Assembly (NCBI GenBank): GCA_038199985.1
Contig: JBBPYK010000136.1
Span: 1-42,217, forward strand
DNA from: Arthrobacter_J sp038199985
Lineage (GTDB): Bacteria > Actinomycetota > Actinomycetes > Actinomycetales > Micrococcaceae
Direction of reading: 5' to 3'
Length of the DNA: 42,217 bases
The notes beneath the pieces are model-generated. The model did not search any database. It worked only from the letters and a program-made list of their open reading frames with translations, and had not been told where the DNA came from. Below, in pieces: positions 14,463-23,700 of the stretch. The translations under genes and the position numbers were made by a program. The number at the start of each line of letters is the position of its first letter. The first letter of the stretch is position 1.

Positions 14463-15487
14463 TTGATCGCTCTTTCGCGCTGATCCAATGCAGGTGGGCC
14501 ATAGGGATACTCGGTTTGTCCGGGAGCGCTGATCGTTGAGAGCCTCTCGATCTGCTCCTGCGTGAGGACCAGGGCCGCCGCGCCCAGATTGGCTTCCAAC
14601 TGGTCCACCGTACGGGCACCCAGAATCACCGATGTCACGGCAGGTTGCTGGGCGAGCCAAGCAAGCGCCGTCTGCGGCACGGTAGCGTCCAGTTCAGAGG
14701 CAATGGCCCCAAGCTCGTCCAGAACCTGCCACGTCCGGGCGTCGCTGTTCCGGCTCTGCCACGAGGACTGACCTGCGGCAGAACGCCCCGCGAATCGCGA
14801 ATCCTTGCCCGGTTCGGCGTCGCGCTTGTACTTCCCCGTCAGCCAACCACCTGCCAAAGGGGACCACGGCAGTAGTCCGACGCCGGCATCCAGCGCCGCC
14901 GGAACAATTTCGCTTTCCGTTTCTCGGACCAACAAGCTGTACTGCGGCTGCAACGTAACCGGTGCCGGCCAGCCATTGAGTCTGCACTCATACACGGCCT
15001 TCGTCAGTTGCCAGCCCGTGAAATTTGAGAACCCATAGTACGAGATTTTGCCCTGTGCAACGGCGTCGGACAGGTAGCCGAGCGTCTCAGTCAATGGCGT
15101 ACGTGGATCCCAGGAATGGCACTGATAGAGATCAATATGCTCCACGTTCAGGCGCGCCAGCGACTCATCAAGGGATCGTTGCAGGAATCGCCGGGACAAC
15201 CCTTTACTGTTCACATCCGTGCGAGCGCCCGTGCCAAACCGAGCTTTCGACGCTATGACCACCTCATCAGCCGCGCCCTTTCGTGACGTCAGCCAGCGAC
15301 CAATGATCTCCTCGGACAGCCCGGTGGTGTAGATGTCCGCGGTGTCGATGAAGTTCCCGCCCGCCGCCACATAGGCATCCATCATGGCGAATGATGTCTC
15401 TTCGGTAGCATCACCGCCAAAAGTCATGGTGCCGAGGGCATATTGTGAAACAGCCGTGCCGCTGCCACCTAGAAGACGCATTTCCAT
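14459..15487 (-). CDS. Aldo/keto reductase (potassium-channel beta-subunit-like / YghZ group)
   Basis: A 342-residue NADPH-dependent oxidoreductase of the AKR fold, reducing carbonyl groups; the substrate is unknown. The catalytic tetrad can be placed: Asp and Tyr in NFIDTADIY, Lys in VVIASKARFG and His in DLYQCHSWD. The coenzyme segment GARTVDQLEANLGA is near the C-terminus. The ATG at 15487 follows GGAGG by 5 nt, so it is preferred to a GTG at 15499. The 3' ends of this gene and recQ overlap by 3-4 bp with no terminator. Confidence 0.9.
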   Translation of the reverse strand: MEMRLLGGSGTAVSQYALGTMTFGGDATEETSFAMMDAYVAAGGNFIDTADIYTTGLSEEIIGRWLTSRKGAADEVVIASKARFGTGARTDVNSKGLSRRFLQRSLDESLARLNVEHIDLYQCHSWDPRTPLTETLGYLSDAVAQGKISYYGFSNFTGWQLTKAVYECRLNGWPAPVTLQPQYSLLVRETESEIVPAALDAGVGLLPWSPLAGGWLTGKYKRDAEPGKDSRFAGRSAAGQSSWQSRNSDARTWQVLDELGAIASELDATVPQTALAWLAQQPAVTSVILGARTVDQLEANLGAAALVLTQEQIERLSTISAPGQTEYPYGPPALDQRERAIN

Positions 15488-15737
15488 CCTGACCTCCACG
15501 TTTTGCTCGGGAACTTCAGCCTAGTCTCAACGTCGCGGGTACGGCTCGAATCGGCTTGTTGTAGGCCATGAAGCACAAGAGACGTGCTGCGGTGAGCGCA
15601 ACGAGATGAAGGCAGCCGCATCTATCATCCGCGCGTGGCTGGACAGACCGACGAGCCGCTACCCTGCGACGGTCCTGAGTACACCACGTAATGGATGACA
15701 ATTCTAGAGTTCGCTACTCTCCAAACCGCAGACGAAT

Positions 15738-15743
15738 TAGACT
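15738..15743 (+). promoter_or_regulatory. -10 element TAGACT of the small membrane protein gene
   Basis: TAGACT-N6-GTG, the same arrangement as upstream of the SixA-type gene and nsrR. The rest of the 260-bp gap before it (15488-15737) shows no gene. Confidence 0.5.
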
Positions 15744-15749
15744 GGGACC

Positions 15750-16331
15750 GTGGACACTCTGATTGGTATATTTGTCGGTATTTCAGTTGCTGCACTTCTA
15801 GCGGTGATGCTGATCCTTTTCGGGATCCGGATGAGGCGGAAGTTGATGGCTGCCGGAGAAAACATCACCGTAGAAACCGCGCACCAAGCGGCAATGGGCT
15901 TAGATGAAGCCGCTCACCGCGGTATCTATGCCAGCCTGGCTCAGGGAAATCAGGTTCAGGCAGTGGCTCGCTACCGGCAGGCAAAGAAAACCGGACCCAT
16001 CGAGGGCGTGCGAGCGATCGCTGCCCTCGAACGATTCCCGCAGGAATTCCAGGGACCGCGCCAGCCGGGTTCAGCGGCGACGCCGGCCGTCCCGGACAAC
16101 CAGCCGGCACCGGCGGTCCAAGTTGGCAGCATGGAGCCAGCTGACGAAGACGAGGCCGCTATCTTAGACATGGATAAGTTGCCCAGCCAGGTCCGCGACC
16201 AGCTCGATGCCGCGGTACGAGACAGCGATGTCCAATCTGCAGCCCAAATTCTCAGCCAACAATTTGAGCTCTCCAAGACCGCCGCAGACACCATTGCGCG
16301 TGCTGTGGTCGAGGACCGTCGAGACCACTAA
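15750..16331 (+). CDS. Single-span membrane protein of unknown function
   Basis: A 193-residue protein that I do not recognise. Residues about 3-27 form one hydrophobic span (LIGIFVGISVAALLAVMLILFG) followed by RMRRK, predicting a short N-terminus outside and a cytosolic body. The body has a helical part (about 35-100), a Pro/Ala-rich linker (about 105-130), and an acidic segment ending in a helical LDAAVRDSDVQSAAQIL region. The start is a GTG behind TAGACT with no Shine-Dalgarno. It is followed by a very strong bidirectional terminator. Confidence 0.7.
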   Translation: MDTLIGIFVGISVAALLAVMLILFGIRMRRKLMAAGENITVETAHQAAMGLDEAAHRGIYASLAQGNQVQAVARYRQAKKTGPIEGVRAIAALERFPQEFQGPRQPGSAATPAVPDNQPAPAVQVGSMEPADEDEAAILDMDKLPSQVRDQLDAAVRDSDVQSAAQILSQQFELSKTAADTIARAVVEDRRDH

Positions 16332-16369
16332 TCCCAACTGTGGGACGCTAATAATCGCTGTAGACACTA

Positions 16370-16405
16370 AAGAGCCCCGCTGACCTAGTGGTCAGCGGGG
16401 CTCTT
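16370..16405. terminator. Bidirectional terminator, 16-bp perfect stem
   Basis: AAGAGCCCCGCTGACC pairs with its exact complement around a TAGT loop. CTTCTTC follows on the plus strand and CTTTAG on the minus strand. It serves the membrane protein gene (+) and tRNA-Ser(GCT) (-). Confidence 0.88.
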
Positions 16406-16412
16406 CTTCGCG

Positions 16413-16500
16413 CGGAGACGGGGGGATTTGAACCCCCGGTAGGCTTGTGACCCACACTTCATTAGCAGTGAAGCCCATTCGGCCGCTCTGGCACGTCTCC
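16413..16500 (-). tRNA. tRNA-Ser(GCT)
   Basis: An 88-nt class II tRNA on the minus strand: acceptor GGAGACG/CGTCTCC, discriminator G, anticodon stem CTTCA/TGAAG with loop CTGCTAA giving anticodon GCT, long variable arm, and T-arm GGGGG-TTCAAAT-CCCCC. Confidence 0.96.
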
Positions 16501-16540
16501 TAGCTGGCTGGTTACCAATGCGCCGGTAACTAGCTGCTCA

Positions 16541-16570
16541 AGACTATCCGAGGAGACCGCAGAAGATCAA
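16541..16570 (-). promoter_or_regulatory. Likely promoter of tRNA-Ser(GCT)
   Basis: TTGATC (16565-16570) and TAGTCT (16541-16546) on the minus strand are separated by 18 bp and lie 40 bp upstream of the tRNA, just after the S9 peptidase stop. Confidence 0.5.
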
Positions 16571-16580
16571 AACGTCCTGC

Positions 16581-18653
16581 TTATGTGGTCGACGTCAAGA
16601 ATTTCCACAGGAATTCGTGGGACATCGCGTGCATGCGTGCTGCTTGGCGGTTGTCCGAGGCGCCCGCGTGGCCGCCTTCGAGTGCCTCATGAAACCACAC
16701 GTTGTCGACGCCGAGCCGCTTCATCCTGGCAGCCATTTTGCGCGCCTGAACAGGTCCCACCCGATCATCGCTCGTGGCCGTCCAGATCAACGATGCCGGA
16801 TAGTCTTTCCCCTCTTCAATCAGGTGGTACGGGCTGAAGGTCTGCACGTATTCCCATTCCTCCGGCTTGTCCGGATCCCCATACTCGGCAATCCACGAGT
16901 ACCCTGCGGAGAGCTTCGAATAGCGCTGCATGTCCAGCAGCGGGACACCGCAGGACACGGCACCGAAAAGGTGAGGATACGTGGTGATCATGTTGCCGGT
17001 CAGCAGCCCGCCGTTGGATCGCCCGGTGCAGCCGAGCCGATCCCGCCGGGTCACTCCGCGTTCCACCAGATCCATGGCGATCGCGGCGAAGTCCTCGTAG
17101 GCCCGGTGGCGCTTCTCGTGCAGGGCTGCGCGGTGCCAGGAGGGGCCATATTCGCCACCACCACGGATGTTCGCCAGCACAAAGACCCCGTTACGGGTTT
17201 CGCCGTCGTCGTCAGTGAAAGACCGCTCCAACCATCCCCGGCCGATGACACCGCTGTACGTGGGCGTCAGCGCTTGTTGGAATCCGCCGTAACCGGAGAG
17301 GAGTGTCGGGTTGCCGCCGTCGTACTTCATGGCCTTCGGAGCCACCTGAAAATACGGAACCTGCGTTCCATCGTCGGACGTCGCGAAATGCTGGCTGACC
17401 TCGTAGCTGTTTTCGTCAAAGTACGACGGCGACGCCTTGACCTGGGTGGGCGAACCACCGATGGTGCCACGGCTGAGGGTGGAGGGCGTGAGGAAGCCGG
17501 TGGCGATGAGCCAGTAATCATTTCCTGACTCGTTATCCTCGTCGTCCACCGCGTAAGCGTCCACCGAGTGCAGCGGTGGGCACGCATCGAGCTCGGCGGT
17601 ACTCCAGTTCTCCGCCGGATTGAGAACTCGGATCTCAGAGGCGACGTCGTGCAGGAGGTTCAGTAGGAGGTAGTCGCGGGTCCAGCTCCACGACTGCAGG
17701 GACGTGTGGTCATCCGGCTCAAAAATTATCCGGAGCGTGCGCTCACCGGCCATGAACGCGTCAATGTCGGCCACGAGCAGGGACCCCGGCGAATATGTTT
17801 CGCCCTCGTGTTCCCACGGTTGCTGAGGACGGAACGTTGCCCACTGGCGGTGCAGCTCAACCGTGACGTGCGTGGGTACGTCGATCGGCTGCCACTGGTC
17901 GGCGATGCGCAGGAACATGACCCGGTTGTAGAAGTCAATGATGTCCACGGCAAGATCCCGCTCAAAACCCGGTGTCAGATCTCGCGCGGCAACCGCCATC
18001 ATATGATCCTCGGAAATCTCGAAGAACGGCTCCGCGGCGTTGAGCTCCTGGCCGCGGCGAAGAATTCGTGAGAACCGAGGGTAGGAGGAAGACGTCATGG
18101 AGCCTTCACCAAAATCGGTACCCACGTAAAGAGTGTCCGGCCCGGCCCAGCTGATCCGATTCTTGGCGCTCGGGATGTCGAAGCCGCCCTCAACGAACCG
18201 GCGTTCAACGACGTCGTACTCTCGACAGCGGTTCGCGTCACCGCCGTCCGGGGACAGACTGATCAGGGCGTAGCGGTGGGATTCGCCGTCGGCTGGGCGG
18301 AGGAATGATGCCCCCGCCCAAACCCATTCTGTGTTCTCGGTGCGAGCAAGTTCATCAATATCGAGGAGGATCTCCCACTGCGGAGTTTCCGTGCAATAGC
18401 TGTCCCACGTGGTCCGGCGCCATACTCCCCGGGGATGCTCGGCATCGCGCCAGAAGTTGTAGTAGTGGCTGCCCCTCTTGGCGGCCATGGGGATCCGGTC
18501 TGTTGAATCCAGCACCTCAAGGATGCGAGCCTCATGCTGATCGAAGGTGGGGGAGAGGAGCATGTCCTCGGTGATCGTGTTTTCCTGCCGCACCCAATCC
18601 AGCTGCCGCTCGCCGTAGATGTCCTCTAGCCACTGAAACTCGTCGTTTTCCAT
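16581..18653 (-). CDS. S9-family prolyl oligopeptidase
   Basis: A 690-residue serine peptidase of the prolyl oligopeptidase family, which cleaves short peptides after proline or a related residue. The N-terminal two thirds should form the beta-propeller. The C-terminal alpha/beta hydrolase domain has the nucleophile in GCTGRSNGG (Ser near 545), Asp in TATSDDRVGP (near 630) and His in ALEGGHAG (near 661), the order expected for S9. No signal peptide is seen, so it is probably cytosolic. TAGGAT lies 6 nt before the ATG (leaderless). It is divergent from the FAD/NAD(P)-binding protein gene. Confidence 0.92.
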   Translation of the reverse strand: MENDEFQWLEDIYGERQLDWVRQENTITEDMLLSPTFDQHEARILEVLDSTDRIPMAAKRGSHYYNFWRDAEHPRGVWRRTTWDSYCTETPQWEILLDIDELARTENTEWVWAGASFLRPADGESHRYALISLSPDGGDANRCREYDVVERRFVEGGFDIPSAKNRISWAGPDTLYVGTDFGEGSMTSSSYPRFSRILRRGQELNAAEPFFEISEDHMMAVAARDLTPGFERDLAVDIIDFYNRVMFLRIADQWQPIDVPTHVTVELHRQWATFRPQQPWEHEGETYSPGSLLVADIDAFMAGERTLRIIFEPDDHTSLQSWSWTRDYLLLNLLHDVASEIRVLNPAENWSTAELDACPPLHSVDAYAVDDEDNESGNDYWLIATGFLTPSTLSRGTIGGSPTQVKASPSYFDENSYEVSQHFATSDDGTQVPYFQVAPKAMKYDGGNPTLLSGYGGFQQALTPTYSGVIGRGWLERSFTDDDGETRNGVFVLANIRGGGEYGPSWHRAALHEKRHRAYEDFAAIAMDLVERGVTRRDRLGCTGRSNGGLLTGNMITTYPHLFGAVSCGVPLLDMQRYSKLSAGYSWIAEYGDPDKPEEWEYVQTFSPYHLIEEGKDYPASLIWTATSDDRVGPVQARKMAARMKRLGVDNVWFHEALEGGHAGASDNRQAARMHAMSHEFLWKFLTSTT

Positions 18654-18659
18654 GTAGTT

Positions 18660-18665
18660 ATCCTA
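18660..18665 (-). promoter_or_regulatory. -10 element TAGGAT of the S9 peptidase gene
   Basis: TAGGAT-N6-ATG on the minus strand with no Shine-Dalgarno, consistent with leaderless translation. Confidence 0.45.
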
Positions 18666-18717
18666 GGCAATGAGAGTGACGGATTTCACGCGGAACGGAG
18701 GTGAGTCGGTGAGCCTA

Positions 18718-18723
18718 TACGCT
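18718..18723 (+). promoter_or_regulatory. -10 element TACGCT of the FAD/NAD(P)-binding protein gene
   Basis: TACGCT lies 6 nt before the ATG at 18730 and fits the TANNNT-N6-start pattern. It was used to choose that start over in-frame starts at 18670 and 18709. Confidence 0.4.
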
Positions 18724-18729
18724 GGAACC

Positions 18730-20700
18730 ATGGATCGGAGGCGAATTTTGCGGGTGGCATTAGTGGGTGCGGGGCCGCGTGGCACCTCCGTACTGGAACG
18801 TCTGATGACACTCTGGGAAAGCCTTCCCGACGCCGAAAGACCGTCACTGACCATCCACATCATCGATCCATACCAACCCGGAGCCGGTCATGTGTGGCGC
18901 CCCGAACAATCGCGCTTTTTCCTCATGAACACGCCGGCCTTGTTTCCCACCGTCGTCCCCGTGGGGCGGACAGCGAACCAGCTGACGCGTGGTCCCATTG
19001 CTGTGTCTTTCGATGACTGGCGAAAGCTCATGCTCCGCGAACCCGAGGAGCACCTGAACGACGGCGACCACAAAGAGCTCGCGTCGCTCACCTCCAGCGC
19101 CTTCCCCAGCCGGGCCCTCTACGGCCGCTATCTGAAGTGGATTTATCACCGCCTGATCGAGCGATGCGGCGATGGTTTCTCGGTCGAGCATCACGAAGCC
19201 GAGGCCCGCCACGTGGAACCGATTGGACCCGGTTACCGTGTGCACCTCTCCAATGAAGACATCTTAGATGTTGACGACGTCGTCCTGGCTATGGGGCACC
19301 TGCCTTCCCGGCTCAACCCGGAGCAGGAAAAACTGCGCGACGGCGCCGCCCGCGCCGGATTGCAGTACTGGCCTCCGAACGTGCCGGCCGACGTCGACTG
19401 GAGACGACTGCCTGCCCGCAAGAACGTGTTGGTGCGCGGCCTTGGACTGAACTTTTTCGACATCATGATCCAGCTCACCGAAGGACGCGGAGGCCGATTC
19501 GTGGATTCCGGCCACCCGGCCGGGCGGGCGTTGACATACGAGCCGTCGGGGAACGAACCGGTGGTGATTGCGGCGTCCAGGCGCGGAACACCGTATCGCG
19601 CCAAGGCGGATCTGAGTACTTACATTCCGAACAGCGTCACCCTACGTTATTGCACCTTTGAGCGGGCTGGTCGGTTCTTGGCCAACGGCATCCATCCCGG
19701 GTTCGATCGCGACATTTGGCCGCTGCTGCACCGGGACGCGCTGTGGGCCTACTACAGCACCCTCGACAGAGTCCATGAACTGCCCGCAGGTTTTTTGCTG
19801 TCGTTGGAAACTGCGCTCGACGTCGTCGAAGTCAGTTGGCAGCGTCGGGTAGAAAAGGTGCTGACCGAGTACGTCCCGAGTGATGACCACCTAGATCTGG
19901 AAGCTTTGGCACATCCGTTCAAGGGTAGAAACTTTGCGTCTCCGGGTGAGTTCAACCAGGCCGTCCTCAAATATCTCGAGGACGACGCCGCTGGTTCAGC
20001 CGCCGGCGAGGACGATCCTTTGAAGATGGCCATTGGTGCCATGAACGCGGGCAGATCCATCATCAAGTCGACTGTGGCGGATGGTGGTCTGGCTGAAGCG
20101 TCGTGGCTCGCTGAGCTGTGCGGCTGGTTTGAGCCTCTCGTTGAGGGAGTCGCGAGTGGACCTCCCGCTCTGCGGATTGAGCAGCTTGCCGCGCTGGTAC
20201 GTGCCGGGGTCGTTCAGTTTGTCGGTCCGGCTCCGCGGTTCGAAGTGGACCTGGACGATGAGCAGTTCGTTGCGGAGTCTCCCTGGGTTGCCGGCAGCGT
20301 GCATTCCGCGCGCTACGTTGTGGACGCGATGATGCCCGCCAACCGGGTGGAGCAAAATATTTCCGAGCTCTTGAGGCGCCTGCAGGAAGATGGGTTGGCA
20401 CGTCCGCGGATCATGATGTCCGACGTCGACGGCGTTCCAGTTGTCACTGCCGGTTTGGATGTGACGGCGCCGCCGTACCGGCCCATCAAAGCTACAGGTG
20501 AGCCCGCTCGACACCTCTATGTGATCGGGCTACAGCTCTCCTCCGCTCAGTGGGGAACGGCGATCGCAGCGGAAGCGGGGGCTCCCGCTCATGCAGGGTC
20601 CCGGACACTGCGGGACGCCGATGACATTGCCGGTGCCATTCTCGGTCTTAACCCCGCGAGGTCACCCCTCGCCGGCCAGATCACCCCACATAAGGGGTGA
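18730..20700 (+). CDS. FAD/NAD(P)-binding protein (NAD_binding_9 type)
   Basis: A 656-residue protein of the FAD-NAD(P)-binding family. The dinucleotide fold is at the N-terminus (VALVGAGPRGTSVLERL), followed by PGAGHVWRPEQSRFFLMNTPA and DVVLAMGHLPSRLN, features of the group. The reaction is unknown. The ATG at 18730 places the GxGxxG within the first 20 residues as usual. The last 15 or so codons (ending SPLAGQITPHKG) are read from the left half of a palindromic repeat, so the natural C-terminus was probably near 20653 and the element extended it. Confidence 0.8.
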   Translation: MDRRRILRVALVGAGPRGTSVLERLMTLWESLPDAERPSLTIHIIDPYQPGAGHVWRPEQSRFFLMNTPALFPTVVPVGRTANQLTRGPIAVSFDDWRKLMLREPEEHLNDGDHKELASLTSSAFPSRALYGRYLKWIYHRLIERCGDGFSVEHHEAEARHVEPIGPGYRVHLSNEDILDVDDVVLAMGHLPSRLNPEQEKLRDGAARAGLQYWPPNVPADVDWRRLPARKNVLVRGLGLNFFDIMIQLTEGRGGRFVDSGHPAGRALTYEPSGNEPVVIAASRRGTPYRAKADLSTYIPNSVTLRYCTFERAGRFLANGIHPGFDRDIWPLLHRDALWAYYSTLDRVHELPAGFLLSLETALDVVEVSWQRRVEKVLTEYVPSDDHLDLEALAHPFKGRNFASPGEFNQAVLKYLEDDAAGSAAGEDDPLKMAIGAMNAGRSIIKSTVADGGLAEASWLAELCGWFEPLVEGVASGPPALRIEQLAALVRAGVVQFVGPAPRFEVDLDDEQFVAESPWVAGSVHSARYVVDAMMPANRVEQNISELLRRLQEDGLARPRIMMSDVDGVPVVTAGLDVTAPPYRPIKATGEPARHLYVIGLQLSSAQWGTAIAAEAGAPAHAGSRTLRDADDIAGAILGLNPARSPLAGQITPHKG

Positions 20701-20727
20701 TCTGGCGGCCTAAGGGTGACCTCGCGG
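20654..20727. repeat. Nested intergenic palindrome, family B copy 1
   Basis: A 14-bp perfect outer stem (20654-20667 with 20714-20727) encloses a separate 13-bp perfect inner stem (20675-20687 with 20694-20706, loop ACATAA). The left arm holds AGGTCACCCC (20659-20668) and AGATCACCCC (20678-20687), starts 19 nt apart; the right arm mirrors this at 20694 and 20713. It lies between convergent genes and overlaps the end of the plus-strand one. Copy 2 is at 37280-37363. Confidence 0.88.
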
Positions 20728-20736
20728 ACGGGCTGC

Positions 20737-23700
20737 TTACCCCTGCTGGCTGAGGCAGATCTTGTACTGCACCGTACCGATGGCGTAGCGAACCCAACCC
20801 CAGAAGTCCCACCAGGCTGTTGGCCGCTGCGGTTTCACACACTCGACGACGTCGCCGGGATCTGCCGTCACCGGGAGCGTGACCGTCGTGTCGGTGGGTT
20901 CGGCAACGAGCACGATCGCGCCACTGCCACTGGCGCTACCCGGAACCGTGACTGCCACGGTGGCCGCGCCCTCGGTGACAGGAACGGTGCCCAATGACGT
21001 TGCCGTACCAGCATCATTGACAAAGCTGACGGCCAACTTGGTGTTCGCCGGGCTACCGAGTGAAGTCAGGTTCAGCTTGGCGACATCGAACGTCACCTGC
21101 TGGCCGGCTGTCACCGTTGACGGCGCTCCCTTGACCACGACGCCTTGACGGGCGAAATCAGGGGAGAGCGGGCTGTTGGACTGGATGTAGGAAATCCAGG
21201 CGTCCCGGTCCACCAGCCCTGAATCACGGGTATCCGTTCCTTCGGTGAAGACGGAGAAGTTATCGCCGCCCTGCGCGAGGAAACTGAACGTGCCCACCCG
21301 GTAGTCGCGGTCCGTTTCAAGCGGTTCACCGTTGATGATCACGGACTGGACCCGTTCTCCCCTGGGTAGCTCCGGGTTATACGAGTACGTGACGTTATCG
21401 GAGAGCCCAAGGGCCAAGAACGCACGCGAGCTTCCGTCAGGCTGCCATTGCTGCTCAAGCATGGTTTCGATCTGCGCACCGGTGAGTGTGGTGGTCCACA
21501 GGTTATTCAGAAATGGCAGTACCGCGTTGGCTTCGGCGTAGGTGATGGTCCCGTCTTCGCCGTAGTACAACTCGTTACGTAGACCACCCGGATTGACGAC
21601 GCCGATCTCAGCACCGCCCCGCTCAGCTGATTCCAACGACGACAACAGGGAGTCCGCGACGAGGTTGCCCAACGTGGACTCGGATGTGCGGTCATCTCGG
21701 TCTCCGCCGACGAACGCGGTGGTGATGTCTGCTGTGACAGAACCAATCTCCTGGTTACCCACTTCGGCGGCCTTCTCCAGCGCCGCATCTACGATGGTTT
21801 TGACCTTGGCAACGGCTGGATACTGCTGCACCAGGGTTGCCGGGTCTTTGGTGGTACGAGCGACGTTGCGGGCTGTGTAGGACTCGACTTCGTCGGTGGT
21901 CTCGTTATACTCCAGGGTGATCTGTCCGATGTGCTCACCGTAGGATCCGGTCTGCACAATAGGCCGGGTCTCGCCGTCAGCGCCGGGAATTGGTGCGTCC
22001 CAAGCGTAGATCTGGTGCGTGTGCCCGGTGTAGATGGCATCGACCAACGGTGTGGTGTTGTTGACGATCTCAGCGAATACTCCGCCCTCGGCCACCTTGT
22101 CCTCGATGGTGGTGGCGTCAGCCACACCGCCGGCTCCTTCGTGGAATTCGGCGATGATGACGTCAGCGGTGCCGGCGGCGTCCAGTTCCTGGGCAACTCT
22201 GTTCACTGCTTCAACGGGGTTGCCGAACTCCAGATCGGCGATGCCGCCCGGTGTCACCAACGTAGGAGTTTGTTGGGTGACGACGCCAATGACGGCCACG
22301 TCGACTCCAGCTATATCCAGCAGTTCGTATTCGGGCAGTACCGGTTCTGTAGTTCCCTTCGCGTAAACGTTTGCGCCCAGGTAGGAGAAGTCAGAACTGG
22401 GCTGAACGCGGTCGCGAAGGTCCGCCCAGCCGGCGTCGAACTCGTGGTTGCCCACTGCCGAGGCCCTAAGGTCAAGGGCGTTCAAAACGTCGATGGTCGG
22501 CTTGTCCTGCTGAACTGATGAGGCAAACAGCGATGCCCCGATATTGTCTCCCGCCGAGAGGAACAGCGATTGTCCCGCGGGGGCTTCTTCCTTGAGCATC
22601 TCGACGGTGCCGGCAAAGTTCACCGTGTTGGAGTCGATCCTTCCGTGGAAATCGTTGATGTTCAAAAGATTGAGTTTGGTGGTGTCCGCCCCCGTTGTGG
22701 AGGTGTTGAAACCAACCAGCACGGGGTCGTGATCGCTGGCACGGAACAGGTTCGGTTCGTAGAAGTTCACGGCGTTGACATTGAAGCGGCTGTATTCCAG
22801 TGCCACGGACTCCACCGAGTTGATGTTCCAGACATCAGCGCCGGTCACGCCCGCATCGGCTGCGGCCGAAGCGAAGATGTGGTCAAGAGAGCCCACTTGA
22901 CCGGAGAACGTGTAGGAGTGCTTTCCTGACTTGGCGCCCTGGTTGATGTAGCCTGCTGCTTCGAGGGCCTTGATGGGGTCCTCAGCGGAGTATGCGTTGA
23001 AGTCTCCAGTCAGGAACACCTTGTCTGTTCCGGCATCAGCTTTCAACTGATCGGCGAACGCTACGAGAGCTTCGGCCTGTGCCGTGCGGGCTACGTTCCA
23101 CGCACCCTGCCCGTCGCCCTGATCGGCGTTCGGGCCGCTGTCCGGGGCGGAGCCCTTGGACTTGAAGTGGTTGACGATCGCAATGAACGCCTCTGCGTCC
23201 GGAGCGCCCACGGCTTTGAACGTCTGAGCCAGCGGCTTCCGCGCATTTGAGAACGCGGTGTTGTCGTCGAGGATTACAGATTCACCCACCGGTTCAGCGT
23301 CAGCTGTTCGGTAAATGAACGCGGTGCGGATCACGTCTTCATTTTTCAGCTCCGGAAGATCTTTGGGTGAGCGGACGTAATCCCAGGTACCGGGAGCGTC
23401 AGCGTTGAGTGCCTCGGTCAGGGCGGCCAGTGCTGCATCGCGATCCTTGCCGAACTTGGCTGAATTCTCGATTTCTTCGAGTGAGACAACGTCTGCGCCC
23501 AAGGAGTTGATGGCTGCGACGATCTTGTCCTGCTGCCGTTGGAGGTTTTCCGCATTGGCGGCACCTCGGGCAAGACATCCGCTTCGAACTGTAATCGGGT
23601 TGCCGTCGCGGTCCTTGTAGTACGAGCAGCCGCTGAGTTGGTCCCCGGTGGTGGTGAAGTAGTTCAGCACGTTGAACGATGCGATCTGCAGCTCACCGCC

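Noticed and set aside
16617..17528. Long plus-strand frame opposite the S9 peptidase
   Set aside because: It is an antisense frame caused by high-GC codon bias; no family features and no start signals, whereas the minus strand encodes a full catalytic domain.
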